NCBI GenBank assembly: GCA_045631225.1
Contig: JAZQUG010000044.1
Span: 92,935-156,934, forward strand
DNA length: 64,000 bases
Direction: 5' to 3'
Origin: Fimenecus sp045631225
GTDB lineage: Bacteria; Bacillota; Clostridia; Oscillospirales; Acutalibacteraceae
This document shows, piece by piece, positions 33,293-43,000 of the stretch. The notes under the pieces were generated by a model, which saw only the letters and a program-made list of their open reading frames with translations, ran no database searches and was not told the DNA's origin. Numbering within the stretch: position 1 is the stretch's first letter; every line of letters starts with the position of its first letter. Position numbers and translations under genes: made by a program.

Positions 33293-34945
33293 TTAATTCA
33301 CCTTTTCCATCAGAAGCTTTTTCTCTAATTCTTTTTCAACAAGAATAATATATTCGCCATTCTCATTTTTATCAAGAGTATGACCTTGTGACTCGTCATT
33401 ATCTTTACCAAGCCATGTATCCTCTAATTTCTGTCCCGAAAGAACTTCACAGCGTTTTCTTTCTTCAGGAGTAAGAGTTACACTGCCATATTTATGCTTG
33501 GTTGCAACAGCAGCACGAATCATTGTATGGTCATCCTTAGTCATTTCAAACTTTCTGAGAAGGACATATGAAATAAGAGCACTAACCATAGGAATTAAAG
33601 CAACACAAAGTCGGATACCAACAATAGCAGAATCAGGTTGTTCTACAAATTCAGTTGCCTCACTGTTTGTATCAAGACCAAAACCACCAAGAATAAGTGT
33701 TACGATAAATGTATTTATACCACCTGTCACCTGTTTAACCATTGTATTACAAGTTGACACAACGCCCTCTCTGCGACGACCTGTGATAAGCTCATCAACG
33801 TCAGTTAAGTCAGGGAAAACATTGTTACATACAAAACCGATACCACTCATACCAAAAGGATAGAAGATTACACCCATAATCATAAGAATAAGCATGAAAG
33901 TTGATTTCGATGTCCCCGGTTGACTTGCCTGAACAACAAGACCGATTGCAAGACCTAAAATCATAAACGGAGTTACAATCGTTCCACACTTTTTCTTACC
34001 GTGCTTCATTGTAAGCGCATAATTGAGCGGAAATGCTGCTGACTCGAATATTCCTGCAAATGTATTGAATATAGGATAATATTTATACTGATTTGCAAGG
34101 AATGTTACATAATAAATATATGTTGTTGAATAGAAGCTTCTTGCAGTTTCCCAGAAAAAGCTTATTCCGAAATACTGTCTGAAAGACCTGCTCTTGAATA
34201 CAAGAACATACTCCTTAAGTGCTGCCTTAAGGTCAAGAGGAGGATTTTTCATATCAAGTGAGCTTGGTTCTTTTACAAGCTTAAATGTACCATAAATCGA
34301 AATACTATACATACAAGCAAGTATAATACCCGTTACAAAGAAAGGTGTTTTTGCATCTCTGTTGAGTCCGTCTGAAAAGCCAAATATTGAAAGCATTACA
34401 AGAAGTATGATATATGACGGAATCATACCCACAGAGTTAAAGATATAACTTACAGAAGTATATTGTGTTCTCTTATTATACTCAGGAGCAAGTTCAGGAA
34501 GCATTGCAGTATGCGGAACTGCAATAATAGTATAAGCAGTCTTATAAAGCACATAGGCAAATACGAAATATGCAACTGTCATATACGGATGCTTCTGGCC
34601 ATCGAGACCAAATGAGTTCCACAGCATTATATAAGAAACAAAAACAAACGGAATACCCCACTTAAGGTATGCACGATGCCTGCCGAATTTTGAACGGGTA
34701 CGGTCAGTAATAATGCCCATAATCGGGTCATTAATTCCGTCCCATACAACAGCAACCATGGTAATAAATCCGGCATATTCAATATCAAGACCAACAACTC
34801 TTGTCAGGAAAATACTGAAATACATACTGATTATGTAACCGCCGCCACCAATAAATATGTTAGTAAAGCAATAATAAATCATTGGCAGAACCGAGTCCTT
34901 GAACGAACCTTCAACACCAATCGCTTTCTTGAATTTTTCTCCCAT
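33293..34945 (-). CDS. GPH-family sugar:cation symporter
   Basis: A 550-residue polytopic protein of the MelB-like family. It has the loop motif WDGINDPIMGIITDRTRSKFGRHR split around residues 70-93, then about 12 helices. A longer than usual hydrophilic C-terminal tail of about 80 residues (from MTKDDHTMIRAA on) may be regulatory. The central D-Y-M-E-W motif of other members is replaced here by DVDELITGRRREG. It is first gene of an operon with the HEXXH protein, after a strong terminator. No glycosidase is adjacent, so the substrate cannot be inferred. Confidence 0.8.
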   Translation of the reverse strand: MGEKFKKAIGVEGSFKDSVLPMIYYCFTNIFIGGGGYIISMYFSIFLTRVVGLDIEYAGFITMVAVVWDGINDPIMGIITDRTRSKFGRHRAYLKWGIPFVFVSYIMLWNSFGLDGQKHPYMTVAYFVFAYVLYKTAYTIIAVPHTAMLPELAPEYNKRTQYTSVSYIFNSVGMIPSYIILLVMLSIFGFSDGLNRDAKTPFFVTGIILACMYSISIYGTFKLVKEPSSLDMKNPPLDLKAALKEYVLVFKSRSFRQYFGISFFWETARSFYSTTYIYYVTFLANQYKYYPIFNTFAGIFESAAFPLNYALTMKHGKKKCGTIVTPFMILGLAIGLVVQASQPGTSKSTFMLILMIMGVIFYPFGMSGIGFVCNNVFPDLTDVDELITGRRREGVVSTCNTMVKQVTGGINTFIVTLILGGFGLDTNSEATEFVEQPDSAIVGIRLCVALIPMVSALISYVLLRKFEMTKDDHTMIRAAVATKHKYGSVTLTPEERKRCEVLSGQKLEDTWLGKDNDESQGHTLDKNENGEYIILVEKELEKKLLMEKVN

Positions 34946-34960
34946 TACATCACCTACAAA

Positions 34961-34993
34961 AAAATCTGCATTACTAAAAATGTAATGCAGATT
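34961..34993 (-). terminator. Terminator of the putP-glyQS-lipid kinase group
   Basis: On the minus strand ATCTGCATTAC/GTAATGCAGAT with a short loop and a T run, directly after the lipid-kinase stop. Confidence 0.85.
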
Positions 34994-35002
34994 TTCTATT
35001 AT

Positions 35003-35914
35003 TTAGTCATCACTTTCATTGCAGAAAATCTTTACTGCATTTTCACAAGTTTTAATATGTGCAAAGCTATGATTTCCACCATTTTCACCATCAAGAGTCC
35101 AGTTCACATCTTTTTCAAAATAGAACTTGAATTCCTTACCTTTTTTTACAACAAGATATTTATTATTCATAACATCTCTTGTAATAAACATAGCATTAAG
35201 AATTGAAACAAGTTGTGCAGGATTCTTTGGCATTCTGATAAGTGCTAATTCGTGAAGTCCGTCATCAAATAAAACACCTGATTTTTTAAGAACAGGAAAT
35301 CCCGCAACGGAATATGAGTTAGAAACGCCACCGTAGAAGAAATTACCTTCTATAACCTCTCCGTCGTCACATTCAACCGTTGCCTTAAAACCCTTGATTT
35401 TTGTAACTTCCTTTACTGTTTCCCAATAATAAGCACCTCTGCCAACCTTATTTTTCAAAGATTGTTCAGCTTTATACGAAACATCACAGAAATTGCCGAA
35501 ACAGGAAACGTAAATAAACTGTTCCTTACCGTTGAAATCACCAATATCAATAGCCTTTGTATGACCATCAAGGATAGTATCAACAGCGTCATCAAAATCT
35601 GTCGGAATATGAAGAGAATGAGCAAAGTCATTTGTTGTACCACAAGGAACATATCCGAGCTTTGCATCCAGTTTCAATTCCATCATGCCACAAACTGTTT
35701 CCTTTAATGTACCGTCTCCACCACAGCAAACGATAACATCACAGTCTTTGCCATAATTTTTTGTAATATAATATGCATTTTTATCTTTTTCAGTATAACG
35801 CACCTGAACTTTATATCCTGCCTCTTCAAATCTTTTCATAATTTCAGGCTGATATTCCGTAGCATTACGCTTACCTGCAACAGGATTAATTATAAGTAAA
35901 AGAGATTTAGCCAT
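35003..35914 (-). CDS. Diacylglycerol kinase-family lipid kinase
   Basis: The 303-residue cytoplasmic protein has the DAGK catalytic domain: INPVAGK at the N terminus (9-15), the nucleotide-binding CCGGDGTLKE (63-72), and GYVPCGTTNDFAHSL (about 88-102). A beta-rich second domain follows, as in DgkB/YegS. It phosphorylates diacylglycerol or a related lipid, usually to return it to phospholipid synthesis. Its ATG follows the glyQS stop with no gap (TAA-ATG), so the two are translationally coupled. Substrate choice between diacylglycerol and other lipids is open. Confidence 0.88.
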   Translation of the reverse strand: MAKSLLLIINPVAGKRNATEYQPEIMKRFEEAGYKVQVRYTEKDKNAYYITKNYGKDCDVIVCCGGDGTLKETVCGMMELKLDAKLGYVPCGTTNDFAHSLHIPTDFDDAVDTILDGHTKAIDIGDFNGKEQFIYVSCFGNFCDVSYKAEQSLKNKVGRGAYYWETVKEVTKIKGFKATVECDDGEVIEGNFFYGGVSNSYSVAGFPVLKKSGVLFDDGLHELALIRMPKNPAQLVSILNAMFITRDVMNNKYLVVKKGKEFKFYFEKDVNWTLDGENGGNHSFAHIKTCENAVKIFCNESDD

Positions 35915-37315
35915 TTAGAACTCCAATTTTTTAGAAATATAATCAACCAACTGGTCGATAGGAAGTCTTACCTGTTCCATTGTGTCTCTGTCACGAACTG
36001 TTACGCAGTTATCTGCTTCTGTTTCGTCATCACCAACAGTCTGGAAGTCAACTGTAATACAAAGAGGAGTACCGATTTCGTCCTGACGACGATATCTCTT
36101 ACCGATTGAACCAGCATCATCATATTCTACATTGAAATACTTTGAAAGCATTTCGTAGATTTCTTCAGCCTTTTCACCAAGTTTCTTTGAAAGAGGAAGA
36201 ACTGCAGCCTTAACAGGTGCAAGTACAGGATGGAAATGCATAACAACACGAGTGTCGTTCTTTTCTGCATCTACAACTTCTTCATCATAAGCTTCAGTTA
36301 AAAGAGCCAAGAAAAGACGTTCAACACCTAATGATGGTTCGATAACATATGGAATGTACTTTTCATTAGTTGTCTGGTCAAAATATTCAAGCGCCTTACC
36401 ACTTGTATTGCTGTGCTGAGTAAGGTCATAGTCTGTTCTGTCAGCAATACCCCAAAGTTCACCCCAACCAAATGGGAATAAGTATTCAAAGTCAGTTGTT
36501 GCCTTTGAATAGAAGCAAAGCTCTTCAGGGTCGTGGTCACGAAGACGAAGATTTTCAGGTTTAATATTAAGAGAATAGAGCCAATCACGGCAGAAGCTTC
36601 TCCAATAATCAAACCATTCAAGGTCTGTCCCTGGTTTACAGAAAAATTCAAGCTCCATCTGTTCAAATTCACGAACACGGAAGATGAACTTACCCGGAGT
36701 GATTTCGTTACGGAAAGATTTACCAATCTGCGCAACACCGAATGGAACTTTCTTTCTTGTTGTTCTCTGAACATTCTGGAAGTTTACAAAAATACCCTGA
36801 GCTGTTTCAGGACGAAGATAAATTTCTGATGTTGAATCTTCAGTAACACCCTGGAATGTTTTGAACATAAGGTTAAATTGACGAATGTCAGTAAAGTTGT
36901 GAGCACCACAATCAGGACAAGGAATAGCATGTTCCTTGATGTAGTTTGCCATTTCTTCGTTTGACCAACCGGCAACATTAGTGCCGTCAAAATTTTCGAT
37001 AAGATTGTCTGCACGGTGTCTTGTTTTACACTGACAGCAGTCCATAAGTGGGTCAGAGAAGCCACCAAGGTGACCTGAAGCCACCCATGTCTGTGGGTTC
37101 ATAAGAATTGCTGAATCAAGACCTACATTATATTTGTTTTCCTGGATAAATTTCTTTCTCCAAGCTTTTTTGATGTTTTCTTTGAGTTCAACGCCTAATG
37201 GACCGTAGTCCCAAGTGTTAGCAAGTCCACCGTAGATTTCACTACCTGCGTAAACAAAACCTCTGCCCTTTGAAAGAGCAACAAGTTTTTCAAGTGTTTT
37301 TTCTGTGTTAATCAT
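35915..37315 (-). CDS. glyQS: Glycyl-tRNA synthetase, homodimeric class II type
   Basis: The 466-residue enzyme charges tRNA-Gly. It shows the archaeal/eukaryal-like alpha2 form. The N-terminal KGRGFVYAGSEIYGG leads into motif 1, followed by a cysteine-rich insert (CCQCKTRHRAD and CPDCG) and motif 2 around FRNEITPGKFIFRVREFEQ. Motif 3 near GVERLFLALL and an anticodon-binding C-terminal domain end the protein. Length is standard. The glycine tRNA of the cluster at 47.3 kb is a likely substrate. I saw no T-box leader in the short gap upstream. Confidence 0.95.
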   Translation of the reverse strand: MINTEKTLEKLVALSKGRGFVYAGSEIYGGLANTWDYGPLGVELKENIKKAWRKKFIQENKYNVGLDSAILMNPQTWVASGHLGGFSDPLMDCCQCKTRHRADNLIENFDGTNVAGWSNEEMANYIKEHAIPCPDCGAHNFTDIRQFNLMFKTFQGVTEDSTSEIYLRPETAQGIFVNFQNVQRTTRKKVPFGVAQIGKSFRNEITPGKFIFRVREFEQMELEFFCKPGTDLEWFDYWRSFCRDWLYSLNIKPENLRLRDHDPEELCFYSKATTDFEYLFPFGWGELWGIADRTDYDLTQHSNTSGKALEYFDQTTNEKYIPYVIEPSLGVERLFLALLTEAYDEEVVDAEKNDTRVVMHFHPVLAPVKAAVLPLSKKLGEKAEEIYEMLSKYFNVEYDDAGSIGKRYRRQDEIGTPLCITVDFQTVGDDETEADNCVTVRDRDTMEQVRLPIDQLVDYISKKLEF

Positions 37316-37363
37316 TTTAGAATTCCTTCTTTTACTATATATTATTGTAAATTGTTTACTTAA

Positions 37364-38896
37364 TTAATCAACCTTACCTGATTTTACAGCTTCAAAATCA
37401 TCAACAATTTCCTTTTCAGGAGCTTTTGTAAGGAGCGAAACAACAACGATTGCGATTGATGCCAAGATAAATGCAGGGAGAAGTTCATAAATTGCAAACA
37501 CGCCACCGATCTTTGCAATTACATATTTCCACACGAAAATCATTGTGCCACCGACAACCATACCTGCAAGAGCACCCCATTTGTTTGTTCTCTTCCAGAA
37601 AAGAGCAAAGAGAACAACAGGACCGAATGCAGCACCAAAGCCAGCCCAAGCAAATGAAACAATTTCGAAAACTGAGCCTTCGTCTTTAGCCCAGATAACT
37701 GCAATAACAGAAATAGCAATAACTGCACAACGAGCAACAAGCATTGAAGCCTTCTGTGAAAGTGTTTTTCCGAAAAACTCTTTAACTATATTCTGTGAAA
37801 CAGCAGATGCAGCTGCAAGAAGCTGTGAATCTGATGTTGACATTGTTGCAGCAAGAATACCTGCAAGGATTACACCTGCAACAATTGCAAGAACTGCACT
37901 ATTATCGCTGATAAGCTTTGCTATTTCAATAATGATTCTCTGTGAATTTGCGTTATCAAGAGCAATTGTACCATTCTTAACTGCAGCTGAACCGACAACA
38001 CCGATTAAAATTGCGACTGCCATTGAGATGAACACCCATACAGTAGCAATTCTACGAGATGTCTTTAACTTATCCTTATCACTGATAGCCATAAATCTTA
38101 AAAGAATATGTGGCATACCGAAATATCCGAGACCCCAAGCAAGTGTTGATGCAACAGTTAATGCATTGTATGGTGTACTTTCATTTGTTGCAGGGTCATA
38201 AGTGTTGAAAAGTTCAAGGAAGCCAGGCATTGAATTTGCGTTTGCAACAACATTATCCCAACCGCCTGCATAGTTAATGCCAAATCCGACAACGACCACA
38301 AGAGCAACTGTCATAACAATAGACTGAATAAGGTCAGTTGTTGATGCGGCAAGGAAACCACCGAGAGTTGTATAAGCAACAATAACGATAGCACTAACTA
38401 CCATTGCTGTGAAATAATCTACACCGAAAAGGCTTGAGAAGAGTGTACCGCAAGCGTTGAAGCCTGATGCCGTGTACGGTACAAAGAAAACAAGGATAAC
38501 AAGACCTGCAATCAATGAAAGAATATTCTTCTTATCACCAAATCTTTTTGAGAAGAATTCAGGAATTGTAACTGCATCAAGCTTTTGTGAATACATTCTG
38601 ATTCTCTTTGCAACGATAAACCAGTTTACCCATGTGCCTATACCAAGACCGATTGCTGTCCAGCTTGCCTCTGCAAGACCGTAAACCAAAGCAACACCGG
38701 GAAGACCCATAAGCAACCAGCTACTCATATCTGATGCTTCTGCACTCATTGCGGTAACAAGTGGTCCTAATTTTCTGCCACCAAGATAGAAGTCATCTGT
38801 GCTTTCATTTTTCTTTGAATAAACTGCGCCAATTACAACCATCGCTAAAAGATAAACTGCAATTGTAACAATCATAATGATAGATGTTGAAGTCAT
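37364..38896 (-). CDS. putP: Sodium/proline symporter (PutP-type, SSS family)
   Basis: The ATG at 38896 (MTSTSIIM) is preferred since the AGGAGG SD lies 9 bp upstream; an earlier in-frame ATG directly abuts the SD. The 510-residue, roughly 13-helix protein has FYLGGRKLGPLVTAMSAEASDMSSWLLMGLPG (spanning about 37-68), the sodium/substrate signature of PutP, and TTDLIQSIVM further on. It imports proline with Na+. It lies 48 bp ahead of glyQS in the same direction, and the terminator after the acyltransferase gene isolates it from upstream transcription. Confidence 0.9.
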   Translation of the reverse strand: MTSTSIIMIVTIAVYLLAMVVIGAVYSKKNESTDDFYLGGRKLGPLVTAMSAEASDMSSWLLMGLPGVALVYGLAEASWTAIGLGIGTWVNWFIVAKRIRMYSQKLDAVTIPEFFSKRFGDKKNILSLIAGLVILVFFVPYTASGFNACGTLFSSLFGVDYFTAMVVSAIVIVAYTTLGGFLAASTTDLIQSIVMTVALVVVVGFGINYAGGWDNVVANANSMPGFLELFNTYDPATNESTPYNALTVASTLAWGLGYFGMPHILLRFMAISDKDKLKTSRRIATVWVFISMAVAILIGVVGSAAVKNGTIALDNANSQRIIIEIAKLISDNSAVLAIVAGVILAGILAATMSTSDSQLLAAASAVSQNIVKEFFGKTLSQKASMLVARCAVIAISVIAVIWAKDEGSVFEIVSFAWAGFGAAFGPVVLFALFWKRTNKWGALAGMVVGGTMIFVWKYVIAKIGGVFAIYELLPAFILASIAIVVVSLLTKAPEKEIVDDFEAVKSGKVD

Positions 38897-38954
38897 AATC
38901 TTCATCCTCCTAATTTAGATATTACTCCATTTTATAAATACACCATTGTATTAT

Positions 38955-39003
38955 AATAAAAAAAAAGTGATTTGTAAAGCGTTAAAGCACTACAAATCAC
39001 TAA
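38955..39003 (-). terminator. Terminator of the CoA-transferase/acyltransferase operon
   Basis: On the minus strand AGTGATTTGTA/TACAAATCACT with a 14-nt loop, followed by nine T residues. Confidence 0.85.
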
Positions 39004-39024
39004 AAAATCACATATTTTTACTTT

Positions 39025-39948
39025 TTATTCTTTCCAAGAGTGAATAATTGATGGATTTTCAAAAATTTCATCAAGTCTGTTCATAAATGGAAGAACATCA
39101 CCATAGTCAAGAGCCTTATGGTCAAATGCAATTGTAAGAGGAAGAATCTGACGAACTTCAATTGTATCGTTTCCGTTTTCATCTGTCACAACTGTTGCTT
39201 TCTTCTGAATAGCATTAACTGCGATTGCAGTAACCTGAGGTGGAATAATTTCAAGAAGGAAGCACATACCCTTCTGGTTACGATGAATTGAACCAAGGTT
39301 AGAAATTGTAACTGTACCCTGTTCAATATCCTTCTTTGTAAGTCTGTCCTTTTCAGGAATTGAATAATACTTCTTTTTCTCTTCACCTTTAAGTGTCTTA
39401 ACCTTGTGCTTACCTGTCTTTGCACCGATAAGTCTGTAGATAGCCTGCATAAACTTACCTTTTTTAAGTCCCTGAATAGTGTTATCCATAGAAACTTCAA
39501 ACATAGCCTCATCCATATTTGTATTCTGCATACGACGCATTGTATCATTGATTACTTCTGTCATCTTAACAAGAGATTTATTTTCCATATGTCGAAGATT
39601 AACAGTCATCATTCTTCCGTCAGGAAGCATTGCAGGCATTGAAACATTAACACGGTCATGGTATAAAAGCTTACCACGAACAAGCTTACGCTCAAACTTA
39701 AGATGACAGTTCATCTTAGGTGCTGCCATAAGGCCTTCACAGATAATCTTCATAACAACTGTGTTGATTGAGATTTTCTTTGATTTATCTGTACAGCCTT
39801 CGTTAAGTTTTTTATACTCTTTCAAAAATTCTGTAGCATCAACTTCATAACTTACAACAGCATGTGGAATTGTTTCCCAGCTTTCTGCAGTCATATTTGA
39901 TACAATCTTTCTTGCAATACCGAATCGTTCTTTTTTGTAGATACCCAT
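39025..39948 (-). CDS. Free-standing 2-oxoacid dehydrogenase E2-type acyltransferase domain
   Basis: The 307-residue protein is the catalytic (chloramphenicol-acetyltransferase-like) domain of E2 acyltransferases without lipoyl or subunit-binding domains. ARKIVSNMTAESWETIPH at the start corresponds to the E2 region that begins the domain. The active-site motif HRxxDG is present in altered form as DHKALDYG (H277, D281). It also carries VTISNLGSI and a TIAFDH strand as in E2. About 40 extra residues lie near 165-205. It follows the CoA-transferase gene by 14 bp with an AGGAGA SD. No E1 or E3 is in the window, so it probably transfers an acyl group from CoA to something else. This is inference. 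Confidence 0.75.
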   Translation of the reverse strand: MGIYKKERFGIARKIVSNMTAESWETIPHAVVSYEVDATEFLKEYKKLNEGCTDKSKKISINTVVMKIICEGLMAAPKMNCHLKFERKLVRGKLLYHDRVNVSMPAMLPDGRMMTVNLRHMENKSLVKMTEVINDTMRRMQNTNMDEAMFEVSMDNTIQGLKKGKFMQAIYRLIGAKTGKHKVKTLKGEEKKKYYSIPEKDRLTKKDIEQGTVTISNLGSIHRNQKGMCFLLEIIPPQVTAIAVNAIQKKATVVTDENGNDTIEVRQILPLTIAFDHKALDYGDVLPFMNRLDEIFENPSIIHSWKE

Positions 39949-39962
39949 TTTAGTTCATCTCC

Positions 39963-41261
39963 TTAATACTTTTCATTAAATCTTCTTTCAAATTCTTCAC
40001 AAAGCTCATCCCTGAAATTAGGGTGTGCAATTGCAATAAGAGCTCTTGCTCTTTCTCTCATAGTTTTGCCCTTAAGCTGAGCGATACCAAATTCAGTAAC
40101 AATATAATTTACATCATTTCGTGTTGTTGTAACTGCTGAATAATCAGTAATTTTAGGTACAATCTTCGAAATAGTGTCACCTTTTGCAGTCGATGGCATT
40201 GCAATAATTGAACGACCACCCTTACTCATAGTAGCACCACGGACAAAGTCTACCTGTCCACCAACACCTGAAAACTGATTAAGACCGATTGTGTCAGACA
40301 CAACTTGTCCCATAAGGTCAACCTGTAAACAGGAATTGACAGAAACAACATTATCATTCTGTGAAATAACAACAGGATTGTTTACATAATCCATAGGCAC
40401 CATTTCAACATCAGGATTTCCGTCAAGATAGTCAAAAAGCTTTCTTGTACCAAAAGCAAAGCCTAAAATAGTCTTGCCATTATCGATATTCTTCTTTGAG
40501 TTATTTATAACACCACTCGAAATCAGGTCAACAACACCGTCACCAACCATTTCAGAATGAAGTCCTAAATCCTTTTTGTCCTTTAACTCCTCACAGATAG
40601 CATTAGGAATACCACCGATACCCAACTGAATACAGTCACCGTCATTGATAAGTGATGCGCAGTGCTTACCGATTTGAACCTCAACCTCTGTAAGCGGTGG
40701 TGCCGGTACTTCAGGAATCGGCTCGTCACATTCTACGAAAAATGTGAATTCCGAAATATGCTTTCTCGCAGCACCGTATGTATAAGGAACATATTTATTA
40801 ACCTGAGCTATCTTAACCTCACAATGAGCGAGTGTTGTTTCGATATAGTCACAGTTTGCACCAAGTGACACATAACCCTCTTCATCAGGTGGTGTTACAG
40901 ACATAACAGTAACACGAGGCTTAAGATAATCTCTTAAAAGTGCAGGGATTTCTGAAAGATAACATGATGTATAATCAGCAACACCTGCTGCAATAGCCTT
41001 ACGGTTTGTTCCGGAAGCAAAAAGTGAATTGTATCTGAAATGACCTCTCACTTCCTCATCAACCCAAGGTGTCTCTCCTAAAAGGAGCATATTTATAACT
41101 TCAACATTGTTGTAATTTTTGTAATTTTCACGCATAGCACGAACAATACATCTTGGTTCACTACAGCCGAAAGCCATAACAACCTTGTCATTGTCGTGAA
41201 TACTTCTGATTGCTTCTTCTGCTTTGACTAATTTTTCACTATATTCTTTTCTCCAGTTCAT
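39963..41261 (-). CDS. Acetyl-CoA hydrolase/transferase-family CoA-transferase
   Basis: The 432-residue protein belongs to the 4-hydroxybutyrate/butyryl-CoA:acetate CoA-transferase family. Features are the catalytic glutamate in LHSEMVGDG (E237), QLGIGGIPNAI (about 212-222), and FSGVGGQVDFVRGA (about 335-348). In fermenting Clostridia these enzymes exchange CoA between acyl-CoA and acetate, often as the last step of butyrate formation. The exact acid is not readable from the sequence, and no butyrate-pathway genes are near. It is first gene of a two-gene operon with the E2-like acyltransferase. Confidence 0.85.
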   Translation of the reverse strand: MNWRKEYSEKLVKAEEAIRSIHDNDKVVMAFGCSEPRCIVRAMRENYKNYNNVEVINMLLLGETPWVDEEVRGHFRYNSLFASGTNRKAIAAGVADYTSCYLSEIPALLRDYLKPRVTVMSVTPPDEEGYVSLGANCDYIETTLAHCEVKIAQVNKYVPYTYGAARKHISEFTFFVECDEPIPEVPAPPLTEVEVQIGKHCASLINDGDCIQLGIGGIPNAICEELKDKKDLGLHSEMVGDGVVDLISSGVINNSKKNIDNGKTILGFAFGTRKLFDYLDGNPDVEMVPMDYVNNPVVISQNDNVVSVNSCLQVDLMGQVVSDTIGLNQFSGVGGQVDFVRGATMSKGGRSIIAMPSTAKGDTISKIVPKITDYSAVTTTRNDVNYIVTEFGIAQLKGKTMRERARALIAIAHPNFRDELCEEFERRFNEKY

Positions 41262-41531
41262 AAGACTCCTCTCAAACCATTATATGGCACATATTTGTTA
41301 TAATGTGTCAATTAAACACACACTACCACATTTGAATTATATATAAGTTTCTGTCGGTTGTCAACAAAAAAGCATACAACTTAAAAAAGATTAACAATAT
41401 TGTTACAAGTTGGTAAAATTTACGAAATAAACTGTTTAAATTATCCAAAGAACAAAAATTTCAGTTTTTATTGATTTTGTATTATATATATAGTATTATA
41501 TTCCTATAAATAAAAAAGGGAGTGGAAAATT

Positions 41532-42986
41532 TTGAATTACATCAGCAAAAAAGAAAAACTCAACTTTATGGCGGGTCTTGCAGGACAGAACATTGTTTAC
41601 TGTTTTATCGGTACAGGATTCTTCCAGTACTTTTTGACAGATATTGCCATGTTCCCTGCCGCTTATGTAACCGTGCTTCTGATGATTATGAAAATCTGGG
41701 ACGGAATCAATGACCCTATTATCGGTTCTATTGTTGACCGTCATCGTTTCAAGACTGGTGAAAAACTTCGTCCGTTGCTTAAAAATACACCTGTACCGGT
41801 AGGTATTTTTACAGTTCTTATTTTCTTTGTTTTTTCAACTGATGATGACCTTCTTTGGCTTCGTCTGGGCTACTTTGTAATTATGTATCTCTGTTGGGAT
41901 ATTACATACACAATGCAGGACGTGGCAATCTGGGGTATGACTGCCGTTGTTACTCCTGATTCAAATGAACGTGACAAATTCGTTCAGTTAGCTCGTTCGG
42001 TTGGCTCAATCTTCTTCGGTATTGCCAGCGGATTTATCCCTATGGCTATGGAGAATATTGCAAAAATCTCCGGCAATTCATTGTCACTTATGACCCTTTT
42101 GTTCACAATCATTTTCGGTCTTGGTGGTGCATTGCTCAGTGCAAAATGCTATAAGGCACAAGAAAGAGTTCGTCTTGTTGAACCTGACAAACAGCAGACA
42201 TCTATTTTTGAGTGCTTCAAGCTTCTTTTCCAAAACAAGATGCTTATGCTTGTAACACTTTCAAATCTTTTAGGTTCATTCGGCTTCGGTGCAAGTCTTA
42301 TGACTTATTTCTTCAAGTATAAGATGCCTGAAATTTCTGTTTTCGGCTATGTTCTCGGGCCTTTGACCCTCAACACAATTTTCGGTACTCTTACTTCTCC
42401 TCTTTCATTCTTTGGTATGCTTATGGCTGATAAGCTCAAGCACAAATTCAAGGGCTACAGAAATCTTCTTATTTTCATTCAGGTATGTACATTGGTTGGC
42501 AGAATTGTTGCATGGGCTATCGGATTTGAAGGTGAAAACATTATCTGGACTATCGTTATTCTTGCTCTTTGTTCATTCCCCGGCGGTGCTACAAGTATTG
42601 CTCAGACTTCGCTCTTCTGCGATAGTGTTGACTATATGGAATGGAAAACAGGAAAACGTACAGAGGGCGTTACATTCGCTATGCAGACATTCTTTACAAA
42701 GATTTCGAGCGGTATCACAGGTGCTCTCGGTACACTTGCACTCAGCCTCCTCGGTTATGTTGCAGTTGAAGATACTCCGGGTGCTGTATATCTCGGAACT
42801 CAGAGCGAAGCATTTGAAACATGGATTTGGCCACTTGTAATGCTTTCTCCTGCAGTTGCAGCGCTTCTTTACATTATTCCTCTTCTCTTCATCAGATACT
42901 CTCCTGAACAGAAGGCACAGGTTGAAAAAGAACTTGCAGAACGCAGAGCATCAATTGAAGAAGAACCAGCACAAGTTGCTGAATAA
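41532..42986 (+). CDS. GPH-family sugar:cation symporter (TTG start)
   Basis: A TTG at 41532 follows an AGGGAG SD by 9 bp; translation gives NYISKKEKLNFMAGL, and no ATG lies at a suitable place. The 484-residue protein has 12 helices and both family motifs: WDGINDPIIGSIVDRHRF (about 56-73) and DSVDYMEWKTGKRTEGV (about 366-382). It is about as similar to the 4424 symporter as family members usually are. An exported alpha/beta hydrolase is encoded 14 bp downstream, so it may import a product that enzyme releases. Substrate unknown. Confidence 0.85.
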   Translation: MNYISKKEKLNFMAGLAGQNIVYCFIGTGFFQYFLTDIAMFPAAYVTVLLMIMKIWDGINDPIIGSIVDRHRFKTGEKLRPLLKNTPVPVGIFTVLIFFVFSTDDDLLWLRLGYFVIMYLCWDITYTMQDVAIWGMTAVVTPDSNERDKFVQLARSVGSIFFGIASGFIPMAMENIAKISGNSLSLMTLLFTIIFGLGGALLSAKCYKAQERVRLVEPDKQQTSIFECFKLLFQNKMLMLVTLSNLLGSFGFGASLMTYFFKYKMPEISVFGYVLGPLTLNTIFGTLTSPLSFFGMLMADKLKHKFKGYRNLLIFIQVCTLVGRIVAWAIGFEGENIIWTIVILALCSFPGGATSIAQTSLFCDSVDYMEWKTGKRTEGVTFAMQTFFTKISSGITGALGTLALSLLGYVAVEDTPGAVYLGTQSEAFETWIWPLVMLSPAVAALLYIIPLLFIRYSPEQKAQVEKELAERRASIEEEPAQVAE

Positions 42987-43000
42987 AGGATAGTGTTAAA

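Noticed and set aside
36328..36774. 148-codon open frame overlapping glyQS in another frame of the same strand
   Set aside because: Lies wholly inside a conserved synthetase gene; amino acid composition is atypical (Leu/Arg/Ser) and there is no SD.
37545..38201. Long open frame (about 218 codons) on the + strand opposite putP
   Set aside because: Fully antisense to a clear PutP gene, composition reflects the complement of membrane-protein codons (Ala/Thr/Ile rich), no SD or known domain.
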